Notes under the pieces: model-generated
What the model was told of the DNA's origin: nothing
Seen by the model: the letters and a program-made list of their open reading frames with translations, nothing else
The model's database searches: none
Program-made: the position numbers and the translations under genes
NCBI RefSeq assembly: GCF_001428245.1
Contig: NZ_LMRV01000001.1
Span: 116,560 to 180,559 of the forward strand
Length of the DNA: 64,000 nt
Reading direction: 5' to 3'
DNA from: Paenibacillus sp. Soil522
Lineage (GTDB): Bacteria > Bacillota > Bacilli > Paenibacillales > Paenibacillaceae
Shown: positions 7,744-17,478 of the stretch, piece after piece
Layout of the letters: each line of letters starts with the position of its first letter
Position numbering within the stretch: the first letter of the stretch is position 1

Positions 7744-10071
7744 ATGACGAATCCTAATGATGAACTGCAGCAAGAGCAGCAGCGTGTAGATGACGTAACG
7801 GGTATTATACGTTTTCGGATAGAAGAATTACGTAAACAGGTTGGAGGCATGCGCGGGGATATTGTCGATATTCGTCGAAATTTCTGGGACGATGTTACTC
7901 TTAACTTCGAAGATCCGACAGAATCTGCAGAATCGCATGCAAGCATGAAGCAGCAAGCGGAGGTGCTTTCGGAGCGTGAAAGAAGCCACCGGCATGCGGA
8001 GGAGCAGCTTAAAACACTATTAAAGCTGGAGCGTTCTCCGTATTTTGGAAGAATCGATCTGATGGAGAGAGGTCAATCAAAATCGGAGCCAATTTATTTA
8101 GGTGTCGGCTCACTGCTGGATGAAAGCGGCTATGAGTATTTGATTTATGATTGGCGGGCGCCAGTCTCCAGCCTGTATTATGATTATGGTCCGGGACCGG
8201 TGCAATATGAAACGCCAAGCGGGACAATTGTTGGTGAAATGTCGCTCAAACGTCAATTTATTATTCGTAACAGTCAAATCGGCAGCATGTTCGATACGGG
8301 CGTCACAATCGGAGATGAGCTGCTTCAGGAGGTTTTAGGCAAACAGTCCGATGCCCAAATGAAAAGTATCGTAGCTACGATCCAGCGGGAGCAAAACCGC
8401 ATTATCCGCAACGAACGGGCAAGGCTGCTTATCGTGCAGGGAGCAGCGGGAAGCGGTAAAACGTCCGCAGCGCTCCAGCGTGTAGCCTATCTGCTTTACC
8501 GCTACCGGGGGTTGCTTAATGCCGATCAAATCGTGCTATTCTCGCCAAATCCGATGTTTAACAGCTACGTGGCAACCGTATTGCCAGAGCTTGGTGAGCA
8601 AAATATGCAGCAAACCACCTATCAGCAATACCTTGAACATAGGCTGGGCCAAACGTATGCGCTTGAGGATCCTTTTTCGCAGATGGAATATACGCTGGCT
8701 GCTGTTAACGATCAGGGGTATGGGACGAGAATAGCTGCTATCACCTACAAATCCGGAGTATCCTTCATGCATTTGATTGATGGTTACGCGGCAGAACTCG
8801 GTCATGCGGGCTTAGCGTTTAAAGCCGTCACGTTTAAAGGCCGCACGTTGATTGCCGAATCGGTTATTGCTGAGCAATTTTATAAATGGGATCGATCGGT
8901 TTCGATCGGCAACCGTATGCGTTTAACAGCGGAATGGATGCTGAAGGAGTTAACGAGATTAAGCCGCGAGGAGCGCGAGCAGGATTGGGTGCAGGAGCAT
9001 ATTGAGCTGCTCGATCAAGAGGCATATGCGAAAGCCTATGAGGAGCTGCAGCGGAAAAACCGGTTTGCGGGTCATTCATTTGATGATTTTGAAGCGGAAC
9101 GGGACTATTTGGCTGCAATGGTTGTACAGGAGAGGTTCAAAAAGCTGCGCAGACGCGTGAAGCGTTTATTATTTCTGGATGTTCCGGCGATTTATAAGCG
9201 TTTGTTCGAGAACAATCGGTCTATGCTGGAGTGTTTAAAAGCGGCAGAGCATCAGCTTCCTGACAAGTGGAAGGAAATAAGTGAGCAAACTATTGTAAAG
9301 CTGAATAGCGGAACTATTTTTTACGAGGATGCGACACCGTATTTGTATTTGAAGGAAAAACTTGAAGGATTTCATACGAATACATCGGTTAAACATCTAT
9401 TTATCGATGAGGCGCAGGATTATTCGCCGTTCCAATATCATTACCTTAAACGTATTTTCCCGAATTGTAAAATGACCGTACTTGGTGACCTGAATCAGTC
9501 GATTTTTGCGCATGCCGTCGCGGGTAACGGGTTTGAACCTTTATCGGAGCTGTATAGCAGGGAAGAAACGGAGAAGATCGTACTGACAAGAAGCTACCGC
9601 TCAACGAAGCCTATCGTGGCGTTCACAAGCCGGATGATTGAAGGCGGCGATCAGATTGAGCCCTTCAATCGGGATGGCAAAGAGCCGACGATAACCAAGG
9701 TGGCTGATCATTCGGAGCTAATGAAAGAAATGAAAGGACGAATCGATCAATTGGTAAGACAGGGCTATCAATCGATAGCGGTCATTTGTAAAACGGCTGA
9801 AGAGAGTAAACGCGTGTTTTCTGCCTTGCAGAAGCATCTTCCTGAATTGCGTCTTATCGAGAAAGAAACGGTTACCTTTGAAAAAGGAGCTATTGTCATT
9901 CCATCATATTTGGCGAAGGGTGTCGAATTTGATGCTGTCATCATTAGCAATGCAAGCAATGAGTTCTATGGACGTGCAAGTGAAAGGAAGCTGTTTTACA
10001 CGGCTTGCACGAGAGCGATGCATGAGCTTCATCTCTTTCATACCCATGAGCTCACTGCATTTATACGGTAG
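7744..10071 (+). CDS. helD: HelD-type helicase, RNA polymerase recycling factor
   Basis: A 775-residue superfamily 1 helicase-like ATPase of the HelD (YvgS) family. In Firmicutes HelD binds stalled RNA polymerase and releases it from nucleic acid. The N-terminal 110 residues are a charged coiled-coil arm. The YDWRAPVSSLYYDYGPGPVQYE segment is characteristic of the family. Walker A is in GAAGSGKTSAAL (about 233-244), Walker B in LFIDEAQD, and motif III-like LGDLNQS and the SYRST segment follow. GGAGTGAT lies before the ATG. The gene appears monocistronic, with a convergent regulator starting its stop only 3 bases away. Confidence 0.92.
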   Translation: MTNPNDELQQEQQRVDDVTGIIRFRIEELRKQVGGMRGDIVDIRRNFWDDVTLNFEDPTESAESHASMKQQAEVLSERERSHRHAEEQLKTLLKLERSPYFGRIDLMERGQSKSEPIYLGVGSLLDESGYEYLIYDWRAPVSSLYYDYGPGPVQYETPSGTIVGEMSLKRQFIIRNSQIGSMFDTGVTIGDELLQEVLGKQSDAQMKSIVATIQREQNRIIRNERARLLIVQGAAGSGKTSAALQRVAYLLYRYRGLLNADQIVLFSPNPMFNSYVATVLPELGEQNMQQTTYQQYLEHRLGQTYALEDPFSQMEYTLAAVNDQGYGTRIAAITYKSGVSFMHLIDGYAAELGHAGLAFKAVTFKGRTLIAESVIAEQFYKWDRSVSIGNRMRLTAEWMLKELTRLSREEREQDWVQEHIELLDQEAYAKAYEELQRKNRFAGHSFDDFEAERDYLAAMVVQERFKKLRRRVKRLLFLDVPAIYKRLFENNRSMLECLKAAEHQLPDKWKEISEQTIVKLNSGTIFYEDATPYLYLKEKLEGFHTNTSVKHLFIDEAQDYSPFQYHYLKRIFPNCKMTVLGDLNQSIFAHAVAGNGFEPLSELYSREETEKIVLTRSYRSTKPIVAFTSRMIEGGDQIEPFNRDGKEPTITKVADHSELMKEMKGRIDQLVRQGYQSIAVICKTAEESKRVFSALQKHLPELRLIEKETVTFEKGAIVIPSYLAKGVEFDAVIISNASNEFYGRASERKLFYTACTRAMHELHLFHTHELTAFIR

Positions 10072-10073
10072 TC

Positions 10074-10967
10074 TTATTTTCTAACTTCCGACCAAATTTC
10101 ATGAACATCAACCTGAAGCTCCGAAGCGATCAGCTCTGCTGTGAGTCTTTGGGGCTTTAATATTTTTCCGTTGCGAAGCTTGGAGATCGTTTGAATCGAA
10201 ATGCCGGTTGAAGCAGATAAATGACCGGCCGTTATGTCTCTTTTGGCCATCCATATTCGCAGCTTCATCGAGGCTTCGGCTTTGTCGTTTACGGGGCTAA
10301 AGCCCCAGATGACAAATGCAAATTCCAACACTTCGCCGAATCCGTCGAAAATAGGTGTGAACGTTAGGGACAGCTCAAGTTCGATGCCGCTAAGCTTATT
10401 TGTTTTAAGCTTTAAGCAGCACTCTTTTTTCGACAAATAGGCCTGCTTTAGTACCTTCTTCATAGGGCCATGCTCCGTATCGGTAATGAATTGCAGCAGT
10501 GTTTCGTTTTTCATATTTCGGTCTGCTTCAAATAACAGGGGAGCCGGGCCGGCTCTCAATAAACGAACGCGCTGATGGCTGTCAACGATGCCGCTAATCA
10601 ACACTTTATTTCTCTCCGTTTGCTGCTCAATCCACTTGTAGGGAGTCAGATCCTCAAAAATGATGAAGGCCCGATTGGAATCATCCTTGCTGCTTTTTGG
10701 CAGCGGCTGTTGATCGATGCGTACGGGTATTTGGCGCTTTTGCTTCGTATATAGGATGACTTCACTTTTTAACACCTGCCTTGAAGCGTCAAACTTATAT
10801 TTTTGTAGTAAACAACTGCTTGGCTTGGATTGCAGCTCCTTGAGTGTGTAGCCCGATAATCGAAGAAAGGCATGGTTCGCATCATCGATTTGCACTTTGC
10901 GATCGCTCTGGCTCATTAGAAGCATAGGCTGGTCCATCATTTGATAAATTTTGCGGTAAATCGACAA
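10074..10967 (-). CDS. PAS domain / XRE-type helix-turn-helix regulator
   Basis: A 297-residue one-component regulator. Residues about 10-120 form a PAS-like sensor (NHAFLRLSGYTLKELQ, VPVRID). A second PAS-like stretch spans about 130-225. The C-terminal 60 residues form a Cro/CI-type helix-turn-helix (ITAGHLSASTGISIQTISKLRNG). Having the DNA-binding domain at the C-terminus is less usual for XRE proteins. The start codon is TTG at 10967, supported by GAGGAGTG 9 bases upstream; an ATG 5 bases further up is out of frame. The ligand and targets are unknown. The nearest candidate target is the divergent zinc-knuckle gene. Confidence 0.78.
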   Translation of the reverse strand: MSIYRKIYQMMDQPMLLMSQSDRKVQIDDANHAFLRLSGYTLKELQSKPSSCLLQKYKFDASRQVLKSEVILYTKQKRQIPVRIDQQPLPKSSKDDSNRAFIIFEDLTPYKWIEQQTERNKVLISGIVDSHQRVRLLRAGPAPLLFEADRNMKNETLLQFITDTEHGPMKKVLKQAYLSKKECCLKLKTNKLSGIELELSLTFTPIFDGFGEVLEFAFVIWGFSPVNDKAEASMKLRIWMAKRDITAGHLSASTGISIQTISKLRNGKILKPQRLTAELIASELQVDVHEIWSEVRK

Positions 10968-11281
10968 TACATGACACTCCTCTAAAATGCATTCAACTTC
11001 CTAACAAATAAGTAAAAGTATAAAATAGCCGATGTAGACAAACAACCCCATGAATTTGACATTTTCGTTGCAAATCAAATGACTATTTAAGTTTAATTAA
11101 TTAAACTCGGTAGCTTAATTCGCACATAGAACGTGCAAATAGTGTCTATTTTGATCTAAATCGCCCGTAATTAACGTATATGAGACTTTATTCTAATTCA
11201 GTTTCCCTATAATATGATAGCAGACATTTGCACCGAGCAGGTATGAGCAAATAGGCAAACAATCAGGGGAGACAATGACAT
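10968..11281. other. AT-rich divergent intergenic region
   Basis: 314 bases separate the PAS-XRE gene from the zinc-knuckle gene. The region holds a TTGACA hexamer at 11056-11061, an 18-bp palindrome at 11090-11107, and a TATAAT at 11208-11213 without a good -35. No open frame with a ribosome binding site was seen. It is a likely regulatory region for both flanking genes. Confidence 0.5.
11090..11107. promoter_or_regulatory. 18-bp perfect palindrome
   Basis: AGTTTAATTAATTAAACT is a perfect palindrome in the divergent intergenic region. It fits a dimeric regulator site, and the adjacent PAS-XRE protein is the obvious candidate. High local AT content lowers its significance. Confidence 0.4.
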
Positions 11282-11506
11282 ATGAACCACTGCAGCATTG
11301 AAAACTGTATGAAGCCGATTAAAGCCAAGGATTTGTGCGCGATGCATCATCAACGATTGCTGCGTCACGGCGATCCTCATACCGTAAGACCTCGCCCGGT
11401 TAAGCAAGTCTCGAATTGCAAATGGGTGAATTGTCCTAAAATGTCAATTACGAAAGGTTATTGTGCCAAACACTATTACATTCAACGAGTCATAGGCACG
11501 TGTTAG
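11282..11506 (+). CDS. Small protein with two CX4CX9CX2H zinc-binding modules
   Basis: A 74-residue protein built of two identical-spacing modules: C4-C9-C19-H22 and C46-C51-C61-H64. Each reads CX4CX9CX2H. After module one comes a LRHGDP motif of a type often seen in the zinc-binding part of phage and HNH-associated proteins; no nuclease domain is present here. GGGGAG precedes the ATG by about 10 bases. A linker rich in Arg and Pro joins the modules. It may bind DNA, RNA or protein; function is not recognised. Confidence 0.75.
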   Translation: MNHCSIENCMKPIKAKDLCAMHHQRLLRHGDPHTVRPRPVKQVSNCKWVNCPKMSITKGYCAKHYYIQRVIGTC

Positions 11507-11587
11507 ATTCATGTTACTTTATATGACATGGAATAAATTAACCTGTCGAAATCTATGAAAAAGACTGTGTTATTTTTCAACAAACCA

Positions 11588-11595
11588 TGTATAAT
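11588..11595 (+). promoter_or_regulatory. Candidate -10 of the glg operon
   Basis: TGTATAAT lies 71 bases before the glgB start. A matching -35 is weak (TGTTAT at 11568-11573, 16-base spacer). This is the best sigma-A-like candidate in the gap after the zinc-knuckle gene. Confidence 0.4.
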
Positions 11596-11665
11596 GTGGT
11601 TAAAGTGATTCTGGCTCAGCTGACTTTGACTCATCATTGACATCCAAGAGGGGGTGAAACCACGT

Positions 11666-13567
11666 ATGGTTCAAAAGGCACCTAACGGCTTATCACACAA
11701 GGATTTATATTTGTTTAACGAAGGAAGCTCCTACCACAGCTACCGTTTTATGGGTGCGCATCTGATCCAAATGGACGGTATTGACGGAGTTCGATTTACA
11801 GTGTGGGCACCGAATGCAGCAAAAGTTCGAGTTATCGGCGGTTTCAATAATTGGGACGGGAAGCATCATCCGATGAAACGGATTGGCACCACAGGTATAT
11901 TTACCTTATTCGTTGCGAATATCGATGAAGGTGAAATGTACAAATACGAGATCGTTACGCCTGAAGGGAACATCATTCGGAAAGCCGATCCCTATGCATT
12001 CTATGCTGAGCGGCGGCCTGGAACGGCATCAATCGTATCAAGCTTAAGCGGTTATGAATGGGGTGACGGCGATTGGCAGCTGAAGAAGCGAGAGCTTCCG
12101 GCTTTTACCAACCCGCTGCTCATTTATGAGGTTCATGCCGGCTCTTGGAAAATCAAAGGCAAAGAAGATTATTATACCTATGAAGAATTGGCAGACGATC
12201 TGATTCCTTATACAGCGGAAATGGGTTATACGCATATCGAGCTAATGCCAATTGCTGAGCATCCGCTAGATCAATCTTGGGGCTATCAGATAACGGGTTT
12301 CTATGGCGTAACGAGCAGGTACGGCACGCCAAAGCAACTGATGCGGTTTGTTGACAAATGTCATGAGTACGGAATCGGTGTTATTTTGGACTGGGTGCCC
12401 GGACATTTCTGCAAGGACGATCACGGCTTGCGTCTTTTTGATGGAACGCCGATTTACGAGGGTGCTGATTCTAACCGGGCTGAAAAGCCGCTATGGGGGA
12501 CGCTTTCCTTCGATTTTGGCAAAAACGAGATTGTTAGCTTTCTCATTTCCAATGCGTTATATTGGATGGATATGTATCATATCGACGGCTTGCGTGTTGA
12601 TGCTGTCGCTAGCATGATTAATTTACATATGGATAAACCGCCAGAAATGCACACTTTCAACTACCTCGGCGGTCCTGACAACTTAGATGCGCTCCGCTTC
12701 ATTAAGAAGCTTAATGAAACAGTGTTTCATTATTACCCCGATACACTAATGCTTGCTGAAGATTCTTCCGCATGGCCAGGTGTTACAGCACCAACCTATC
12801 AAGGCGGCCTCGGATTTAATTTTAAATGGAATATGGGCTGGATGAACGATATGCTGCGCTATATGGAGCTAGATCCGTACGATCGTCCGCACCACCATCA
12901 TCTCATCACATTTTCACTCCTTTATGCTTTTTCTGAAAACTATGTTTTGCCTCTATCACATGATGAGGTTGTACACGGAAAACGCTCTCTATTAAACAAA
13001 ATGCCTGGAAGCTATGAAGAAAAATTCGCGCAATTGCGGCTGTTTTACGGGTTTTGGATGTCCCATCCCGGCAAGAAATTGTTATTCATGGGCAGTGAAT
13101 GGGGCCAGTATGACGAATGGAAAGATGCCGATATGCTGGACTGGATGGTACTCGATTACGATTCGCATCAGCACATGCACCATTATGTGAGAACGCTCAA
13201 TCACATGTATTTAAATCAGCCCTCGCTTTGGGAGCGGGACAGTGAACCTGATTGCTTCGAGTGGATCGATGTTCATAATGCGGCGCAATCAGTCATATCC
13301 TTTATCCGCCGTGGAAATTCGGGTTTTTCGATAATAATTGCTAATTTTTCCAGAAACGACTACCAGCAATTTCGTATCGGTGTTCCAGAGCCAGGTTCTT
13401 ATCGCTCTTTCATAAATAGTAACGACAAGCAATTTGGCGGAACGGAAACACAAACAAAGCTTTGCTACAGCAGTGAAAACGTCGCTTGGCACGGTCAGGA
13501 TCAAAGCATTATGCTGCACTTACCACCCCTTACGTTCCAGTATTTTACATTAGAACCGAGGGTATAA
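11666..13567 (+). CDS. glgB: 1,4-alpha-glucan branching enzyme
   Basis: A 633-residue GH13 branching enzyme that makes alpha-1,6 branches in glycogen. An N-terminal CBM48-like domain (about 30-130, with [23 protein letters not shown]) precedes the barrel. Catalytic motifs are visible: [10 protein letters not shown] (nucleophile Asp), MLAEDSS (acid/base Glu) and [10 protein letters not shown] (transition-state Asp). The family-specific GWGPGH-type motif appears as [14 protein letters not shown]. The ATG at 11666 has GGGGG 11 bases upstream; the GTG four codons earlier abuts that site and is unlikely. First gene of the glg operon. Confidence 0.96.
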   Translation: MVQKAPNGLSHKDLYLFNEGSSYHSYRFMGAHLIQMDGIDGVRFTVWAPNAAKVRVIGGFNNWDGKHHPMKRIGTTGIFTLFVANIDEGEMYKYEIVTPEGNIIRKADPYAFYAERRPGTASIVSSLSGYEWGDGDWQLKKRELPAFTNPLLIYEVHAGSWKIKGKEDYYTYEELADDLIPYTAEMGYTHIELMPIAEHPLDQSWGYQITGFYGVTSRYGTPKQLMRFVDKCHEYGIGVILDWVPGHFCKDDHGLRLFDGTPIYEGADSNRAEKPLWGTLSFDFGKNEIVSFLISNALYWMDMYHIDGLRVDAVASMINLHMDKPPEMHTFNYLGGPDNLDALRFIKKLNETVFHYYPDTLMLAEDSSAWPGVTAPTYQGGLGFNFKWNMGWMNDMLRYMELDPYDRPHHHHLITFSLLYAFSENYVLPLSHDEVVHGKRSLLNKMPGSYEEKFAQLRLFYGFWMSHPGKKLLFMGSEWGQYDEWKDADMLDWMVLDYDSHQHMHHYVRTLNHMYLNQPSLWERDSEPDCFEWIDVHNAAQSVISFIRRGNSGFSIIIANFSRNDYQQFRIGVPEPGSYRSFINSNDKQFGGTETQTKLCYSSENVAWHGQDQSIMLHLPPLTFQYFTLEPRV

Positions 13568-13589
13568 CATTGAGAGGGAGTTGGTGTCC

Positions 13590-14756
13590 ATGTGCCGAAA
13601 AGAAATGATAGCCATGCTGCTCGCAGGAGGCGAAGGTAAAAGGCTAGGCGTACTTACTAAAGATTTAGCTAAGCCAGCTGTCTATTTTGGTGGTAAATAC
13701 AGAATTATTGATTTTACTTTAAGTAATTGCGCACATTCGGGCATTGATACGGTAGGCGTTTTAACGCAATATCAGCCGCTCGAGCTCAACCGTTATCTTG
13801 GTATTGGAAGTCCATGGGGACTTGACCGCCGTGATGGGGGCATGACTATTTTGCCGCCTTACATGAAGCAAAAGGGTGGCGTTTGGTACAAGGGAACGGC
13901 GAATGCGATTTACCAAAATATGTCCTTTATTGAACCTTATAATCCAGAATATGTTCTTATTATTTCCGGCGATCACATTTATAAAATGGATTACGAGCTC
14001 ATGCTGGATCATCATAAGCGCTCTGGCGCTGACGTGACGATCGCTGGCATCGAGGTGGACTGGAAAGAAGCCAGCCGCTTTGGCGTTATGCACATCGACG
14101 ATGAGGATCGTATAACCGCGTTCGAAGAAAAACCGAAAAATCCGACAAGCAATATCGCATCAATGGGCGTTTATATTTTCACGTGGTCCGAGCTCCAAAA
14201 GTATCTGATCTATGATGAGGCAAGCCGTACCTCCAATCATGATTTCGGCAAGGATATTATTCCTGCCATGATGAGAGACGGCAAACGACTTCACTCTTAT
14301 CCGTTCAAGGGATATTGGAAGGATGTCGGTACGATCGAAAGCTTATGGGAAGCAAACATGGATCTGATCGCGGAGGAGCCGCCGCTTGAGCTTGCGGATT
14401 CCGACTGGCGCATTTACTCGGTCAGCCCTAATCAGCCGGCTCAGCATATCGGGGCTACGGCAGAAGTATCCGCTTCTTTAATTACGGAAGGCTGCAAGAT
14501 TGAGGGCGTCGTAGATCGATCTGTATTGTTCTATGGTGTTAAAGTCGAAAAAAATTCATTGATATCCGAGTCTGTCATCATGCCTAATGTACGCATTGGT
14601 GAAGGAGCGCGCATATATAGAGCTATTATTGGTGAAGGGGCAGTCATCGAAGCGGGTGTTACAATCGGAAGCCCGGATGATAGTGCCATTACGGTCATTG
14701 CTGTCGACCAATTCGTGACAAACGATCATATGCTGCAGGAGGTTGAGCACTCATGA
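13590..14756 (+). CDS. glgC: Glucose-1-phosphate adenylyltransferase
   Basis: A 388-residue ADP-glucose pyrophosphorylase, catalysing the committed step of glycogen synthesis (ATP plus glucose-1-phosphate to ADP-glucose). The nucleotide-binding start reads [22 protein letters not shown]. The [13 protein letters not shown] motif, the [11 protein letters not shown] motif and the FEEKP sugar-phosphate motif are all present. A left-handed beta-helix C-terminal region follows. GGGAG is 9 bases before the ATG at 13590. It lies 22 bases after glgB and overlaps glgD by 4 bases (ATGA). Confidence 0.96.
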   Translation: MCRKEMIAMLLAGGEGKRLGVLTKDLAKPAVYFGGKYRIIDFTLSNCAHSGIDTVGVLTQYQPLELNRYLGIGSPWGLDRRDGGMTILPPYMKQKGGVWYKGTANAIYQNMSFIEPYNPEYVLIISGDHIYKMDYELMLDHHKRSGADVTIAGIEVDWKEASRFGVMHIDDEDRITAFEEKPKNPTSNIASMGVYIFTWSELQKYLIYDEASRTSNHDFGKDIIPAMMRDGKRLHSYPFKGYWKDVGTIESLWEANMDLIAEEPPLELADSDWRIYSVSPNQPAQHIGATAEVSASLITEGCKIEGVVDRSVLFYGVKVEKNSLISESVIMPNVRIGEGARIYRAIIGEGAVIEAGVTIGSPDDSAITVIAVDQFVTNDHMLQEVEHS

Positions 14757-15868
14757 AGCATAAAGTCATGGGCGTTATAAATTTAATTCACGAGACTGAT
14801 GAGCTTGAAGGATTAACGGCGGGCCGCTGCCTTGCTACTGTGCCCTTTGGCGCGCGTTACCGCTTAATCGATTTTGTATTATCAAGCATGGTTAATTCAG
14901 GCATCTCGAAGGTCGCAGTATTCGCCCATACGAAATATCGTTCGCTTATGGACCATCTGGGATCGGGTAAGCATTGGGATTTGCAGCATCGCCAAAGCGG
15001 ATTGTTCGTGCTTCCGCCAGCGACTGACGATATCCAAGAGATCAGCCGCGGGGATTTGTATCATTTCTATCAGCAACGCGATTATTTTAACCGCTCATCG
15101 TTAGAATATGTGGTTATTACTCGCAGCCACATGGTGTGCAACATCGATTTTGAGAAGGTTATTCAATTCCATTTGGATCGGGAAGCCGATATTACGGTCG
15201 TATGCAAGCAGCAGCAGCAGGATCTGTTTGCGGGCAAAGCCCGTAAGGTGAAGCTAAACGAGGAAGGCCGAGTTACTGCAATCCAAGATCATTACGGCCG
15301 CATGTCCAGCGATATCAGCTCTATGGAAATGTACGTCATGCGCAAGGACTTGCTCATGGATCTAGTAGAAACTTCTCTTGCCCAAGGTCAGGATCACCTG
15401 GTTCGCCATGCGATATTGTCTAGACTCGACAAGTTGAAAGTTTATGGATACATGTATGAAGGTTATTTGGGCGTTGTGAATACGCTGAGCAGCTACTACC
15501 GCAATAATATGAATTTGCTTGACCCCGATGTATGGTCGGAACTCTTCTACCAGCCGGGATCGATTTTTACGAAGATCAAGGATGAACCGCCGGCTCGTTA
15601 TTTAGTTGGCTCCAAAGTTACGAATTCGCTAATTGCAAACGGCTGCCGCATTGAAGGTACCGTCATCAACAGCATATTGTTCCGCGGTGTGCACGTTCAG
15701 AAGGGTGCCATCGTTAGTAATAGCATCGTCATGCAAAATGGGGTTATCGGCGAGAACAGCTTTTTGCAGCACAGCATTTTAGATAAAGATGTTCGCGTAG
15801 AAGCGGACCGCGATATCCGGGGCGCCGCAAGTTCTCCTTTCTTAGCCGGAAAACGAAAAATTATTTAA
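14753..15868 (+). CDS. glgD: Glucose-1-phosphate adenylyltransferase regulatory subunit
   Basis: A 371-residue GlgC paralogue. The [24 protein letters not shown] segment aligns with GlgC, but the N-terminal GGxGxRL loop is replaced ([17 protein letters not shown]). It therefore lacks a normal nucleotide-binding loop. In Bacillales GlgD partners GlgC and raises its activity. Its start overlaps the glgC stop in an ATGA arrangement, which suits equal expression of two subunits of one enzyme. Confidence 0.94.
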   Translation: MKHKVMGVINLIHETDELEGLTAGRCLATVPFGARYRLIDFVLSSMVNSGISKVAVFAHTKYRSLMDHLGSGKHWDLQHRQSGLFVLPPATDDIQEISRGDLYHFYQQRDYFNRSSLEYVVITRSHMVCNIDFEKVIQFHLDREADITVVCKQQQQDLFAGKARKVKLNEEGRVTAIQDHYGRMSSDISSMEMYVMRKDLLMDLVETSLAQGQDHLVRHAILSRLDKLKVYGYMYEGYLGVVNTLSSYYRNNMNLLDPDVWSELFYQPGSIFTKIKDEPPARYLVGSKVTNSLIANGCRIEGTVINSILFRGVHVQKGAIVSNSIVMQNGVIGENSFLQHSILDKDVRVEADRDIRGAASSPFLAGKRKII

Positions 15869-15973
15869 TTCGATGTTGTCAATTTAGCCAAAATACAAAA
15901 AAACAGTTAGTTTGTGCCGCGAAAAATGCGCTTTAACGCAATAGGAAGTCGAAAGCAGTTTCCAATTGGGTTG

Positions 15974-15988
15974 ATGCAAGCGCTCATG
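15974..15988 (+). promoter_or_regulatory. Weak cre-like site before glgA
   Basis: ATGCAAGCGCTCATG matches the CcpA cre consensus WTGNAANCGNWNNCW at all but the last two defined positions. It sits about 27 bases before the glgA start inside the operon. This could mean glucose control but is only suggestive. Confidence 0.25.
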
Positions 15989-16014
15989 CGGCGTCAATAA
16001 GGAAGGAGAATCCT

Positions 16015-17478
16015 ATGAACATTTTGTTCGCAACCTCTGAGGCGGTTCCACTAGCGAAGACGGGGGGACTTGCCGACGTTGCAGGGGCGCTCCCTAAGGC
16101 GCTGAATAAGCGGGGCGTTGATACCAGAGTTGTATTACCAAAATATGAAGAAATTCCTGATTCGCTCATCGGGCAGTTCGAGCAAATCACTCATTTTACC
16201 GTATCGTTTGGCTGGCGCAATCAATACTGCGGATTGTTGAGGGCTGAGCTTGACGGAGTTACTTATTATTTAATCGATAACGAGTTTTATTTTAGGAGAA
16301 AAGGGCTTTACGGCTACGGTGATGATGCGGAACGGTTTATTTTCTTCTGCTTTGCGGTGATGGAAGCTGTACGCTACATGGATTTCCATCCTGACATCGT
16401 TCATTGCCATGATTGGCAAACCGGGCTTATACCGTTCCTCCTGAAGACGAAACACTACTTCGATCCGGCTTGGGCTTACACCAAATCGGTATTTACAATT
16501 CATAACCTGAGATACCAAGGCTTATTCGGCATCGATCAAATGAAGGATTTGCTTGGCGTAGGCGATGAGTATTTTCTAACCGATAGCTTGGGTTTTTACG
16601 GTGCCGGGAGCTGCATGAAGGGCGGTCTCGTTTATGCGGACAAACTGACGACGGTCAGCGCGACCTACGCTGAGGAAATTCAGACTGAATACTTTGGTGA
16701 AAAGCTGGATCCTCTGCTGCGTTACCGTTCATGGGACTTAACCGGAATTGTGAACGGCATCGACGATGAATTGTTTGATCCTATGAATGACAGCGCGTTA
16801 GCGGTTCCTTATAGAAGCTCGCTCAGCCGCAAACGGAAAAATAAAGTGGAGCTGCAACGCGAGCTGGGGCTTCCACAATCCGAGGAAATACCGCTGATTG
16901 GAATCGTAACCCGATTAGTCGAACAGAAGGGTATTGATCTTATTGCGGCTACCTTTGAGGAGCTGCTAGAAGAGGACGTTCAATTTGTTATATTAGGTGC
17001 CGGTGAAGGGCGCTATGAGCATTTTTTCAATGATGCGGCTTATCGTCATCCCGATAAGGTTGCAGTGTGGATAGGCTATGACGATAATCTGGCACGCCGC
17101 ATTTATGCAGGCTCGGATATGTTTGCGATGCCGTCGCAGTTCGAACCTTGCGGTCTCAGCCAACTTCTTGCGTTGCGCTACCTTTCCGTCCCGATTGTTC
17201 GAGAGACTGGGGGACTTAAGGACACGGTACAAGCCTATAACGAATATACTGGCGAAGGTAATGGCTTCAGCTTCACGAATTACAATGCGCACGATTATAT
17301 GTATACCGTACGCAGGGCGTTAGCGCTATACCGTAATGAGGAAGTCTGGAAGCAAATCGTGAGTAACGGTGAAAAAGAGGATTATAGCTGGAACCGTTCC
17401 GCAAAAGCCTATATATCCGTTTACTCTCAACTTGTACCGCATCGAAAGGAGAAAGAGCCATGGCCCGTCATCTTGTAA
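16015..17478 (+). CDS. glgA: Glycogen synthase
   Basis: A 487-residue GT5 glycosyltransferase with two Rossmann domains. It extends the glucan chain from ADP-glucose. The ADP-glucose-binding KTGGL motif is at residues 16-20. The VHCHDWQTG and FTIHNLRYQG segments are typical, and the C-terminal PSQFEPCGLSQLLALRYLSVPIVRETGGLKDTV stretch carries the catalytic Glu region. AAGGAGAA precedes the ATG. A 146-base gap separates it from glgD, longer than other gaps in this operon. Confidence 0.96.
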   Translation: MNILFATSEAVPLAKTGGLADVAGALPKALNKRGVDTRVVLPKYEEIPDSLIGQFEQITHFTVSFGWRNQYCGLLRAELDGVTYYLIDNEFYFRRKGLYGYGDDAERFIFFCFAVMEAVRYMDFHPDIVHCHDWQTGLIPFLLKTKHYFDPAWAYTKSVFTIHNLRYQGLFGIDQMKDLLGVGDEYFLTDSLGFYGAGSCMKGGLVYADKLTTVSATYAEEIQTEYFGEKLDPLLRYRSWDLTGIVNGIDDELFDPMNDSALAVPYRSSLSRKRKNKVELQRELGLPQSEEIPLIGIVTRLVEQKGIDLIAATFEELLEEDVQFVILGAGEGRYEHFFNDAAYRHPDKVAVWIGYDDNLARRIYAGSDMFAMPSQFEPCGLSQLLALRYLSVPIVRETGGLKDTVQAYNEYTGEGNGFSFTNYNAHDYMYTVRRALALYRNEEVWKQIVSNGEKEDYSWNRSAKAYISVYSQLVPHRKEKEPWPVIL

